A DNA stretch of 6,378 nucleotides from assembly GCA_003978865.1 (NCBI GenBank), contig QNXS01000055.1:1-6378 (forward strand), in the 5' to 3' direction. The position numbers and the translations under genes were made by a program. The notes under the pieces are model-generated. The model worked only from the letters and a program-made list of their open reading frames with translations, was not told the DNA's origin and did not search any database. This document shows positions 6,058 through 6,378 of the stretch, in pieces (positions within the stretch are counted from its first letter, which is position 1; each line of letters begins with the position of its first letter). This stretch comes from Archaeoglobus sp. (lineage in GTDB: Archaea; Halobacteriota; Archaeoglobi; Archaeoglobales; Archaeoglobaceae).

Positions 6058-6143
6058 TATTAATATTTGATATATATTAATTTTAAAATAATTTAAATAA
6101 AAATAATTTAAATATCTTTAAATTTAAACAATCTATAATGCAA
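6058..6143. terminator. AT-rich convergent terminator region
   Basis: The gap between the converging gltB3 and the leftward gene is almost pure A/T. No GC hairpin is seen. On the minus strand it carries TTTTT and TTTT runs set in TATTTAAATTA contexts, well suited to archaeal U-tract termination of the leftward gene. On the plus strand T-runs are shorter (TTTT at 6081-6084), so termination of the glt operon here is less certain. The gltB3 stop lies within an ATTAAT-repeated stretch (about 6051-6067). Confidence 0.5.
6085..6114. repeat. Perfect 2 x 15-bp tandem repeat
   Basis: AAAATAATTTAAATA occurs at 6085-6099 and, with no gap or mismatch, again at 6100-6114. On the minus strand each unit supplies a TTTT run followed by AT-rich DNA, so the duplication doubles the termination signal of the leftward gene. 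It may simply be a slippage product. Confidence 0.85.
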
Positions 6144-6378
6144 TTAGCTTATTTTTGCAAGAAACTTTAAAAGCCAATCTCTCGATTCAAGTATTGCTTT
6201 TTCATCTCTGACTTCAAGCGTTGCATAGTTTCTGTAATTTTTCATAAAATTAAAATCTACATTTCCACTTCCAAGAGTTGAATGTGAGTCTCTTTTCCCG
6301 TCATTATCGTGTAAATGTACATTCCTAACCCTATCAAAATTATTTAGGAATATTTCATTTCTATAAATATTATTGTGT
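6144..6378 (-). CDS. Sugar isomerase/endonuclease IV-like TIM-barrel protein, C-terminal end (cut by right edge)
   Basis: An open frame enters from the right edge and gives the last 77 residues of a protein ending in LLKFLAKIS. The segment RNVHLHDNDGKRDSH, followed by LGSGNVDF and later TLEVRD, is the C-terminal signature of the xylose-isomerase-like TIM-barrel superfamily (AP endonuclease family 2, including sugar phosphate isomerases/epimerases). There the HxHD histidines and the late Glu bind the catalytic metals. Which substrate it uses, or whether it acts on DNA, cannot be told from this fragment. Archaeal genomes carry several unassigned members of this group. It is convergent with the glutamate synthase operon and so not part of it. 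It looks more AT-rich, with more Asn/Lys/Ile codons, than the genes to its left. The start is outside the window. Confidence 0.8.
   Translation of the reverse strand, partial: HNNIYRNEIFLNNFDRVRNVHLHDNDGKRDSHSTLGSGNVDFNFMKNYRNYATLEVRDEKAILESRDWLLKFLAKIS

Noticed and set aside
6051..6143. Origin or A/T-rich mobile-element end
   Set aside because: There are no repeated origin boxes, terminal inverted repeats, target-site duplication or transposase remnants; convergent termination explains the A/T richness.
1..6378. CRISPR array, tRNA/rRNA gene, riboswitch or insertion sequence
   Set aside because: No regularly spaced repeats, cloverleaf or rRNA-like segments, transposase motifs or structured leader were seen on reading both strands.

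Overview
The window looks archaeal and most resembles a hyperthermophilic euryarchaeon of the Archaeoglobales type (lineage inferred from gene style, not tested). Reasons: glutamate synthase is split into three separate genes, with a ferredoxin domain fused to the FMN domain, which is an archaeal arrangement. AGA/AGG and ATA codons are heavily used. Starts are preceded by GGTG-type Shine-Dalgarno sites, a TTTATAAA box sits at archaeal promoter distance, and genes end in bare T-tracts without hairpins. The DNA is moderately AT-rich.

Layout. Positions 1-683 (minus) hold the N-terminal part of seryl-tRNA synthetase, running off the left edge. Positions 684-817 are an AT-rich gap with the glnK terminator tract, a direct repeat and a weak serS promoter. 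Positions 818-2365 (minus) hold an amt-glnK operon: an ammonium channel followed 12 bp later by its PII regulator. Positions 2366-2556 are a divergent control region with a clear TATA box for the rightward genes and a striking pair of overlapping inverted repeats on the amt side. Positions 2557-6057 (plus) hold a tight three-gene operon for glutamate synthase: glutaminase, ferredoxin/FMN synthase and GXGXG subunits. Positions 6058-6143 are an extremely AT-rich convergent terminator with a perfect 2 x 15 bp tandem repeat. Positions 6144-6378 (minus) are the C-terminal end of a TIM-barrel sugar isomerase/endonuclease-IV-like gene, cut by the right edge.

Together, the central five genes form an ammonium uptake and assimilation module. 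Amt brings in ammonium, GlnK gates Amt according to 2-oxoglutarate and ATP/ADP, and the split glutamate synthase turns glutamine plus 2-oxoglutarate into two glutamates. No glutamine synthetase and no GltD (NADPH) subunit lies in the window, so the electron donor is inferred to be ferredoxin.

These are known families in a sensible order, and I see no evidence for a wholly new system. The points most worth a second look are the palindromic element over the amt promoter, the PII T-loop that lacks the uridylylation tyrosine, the cysteine-rich cluster loop of the FMN subunit, and three start-codon decisions (GTG for amt, TTG for glnK, ATG 15 bp downstream of the longest ORF start for the third glutamate synthase gene).
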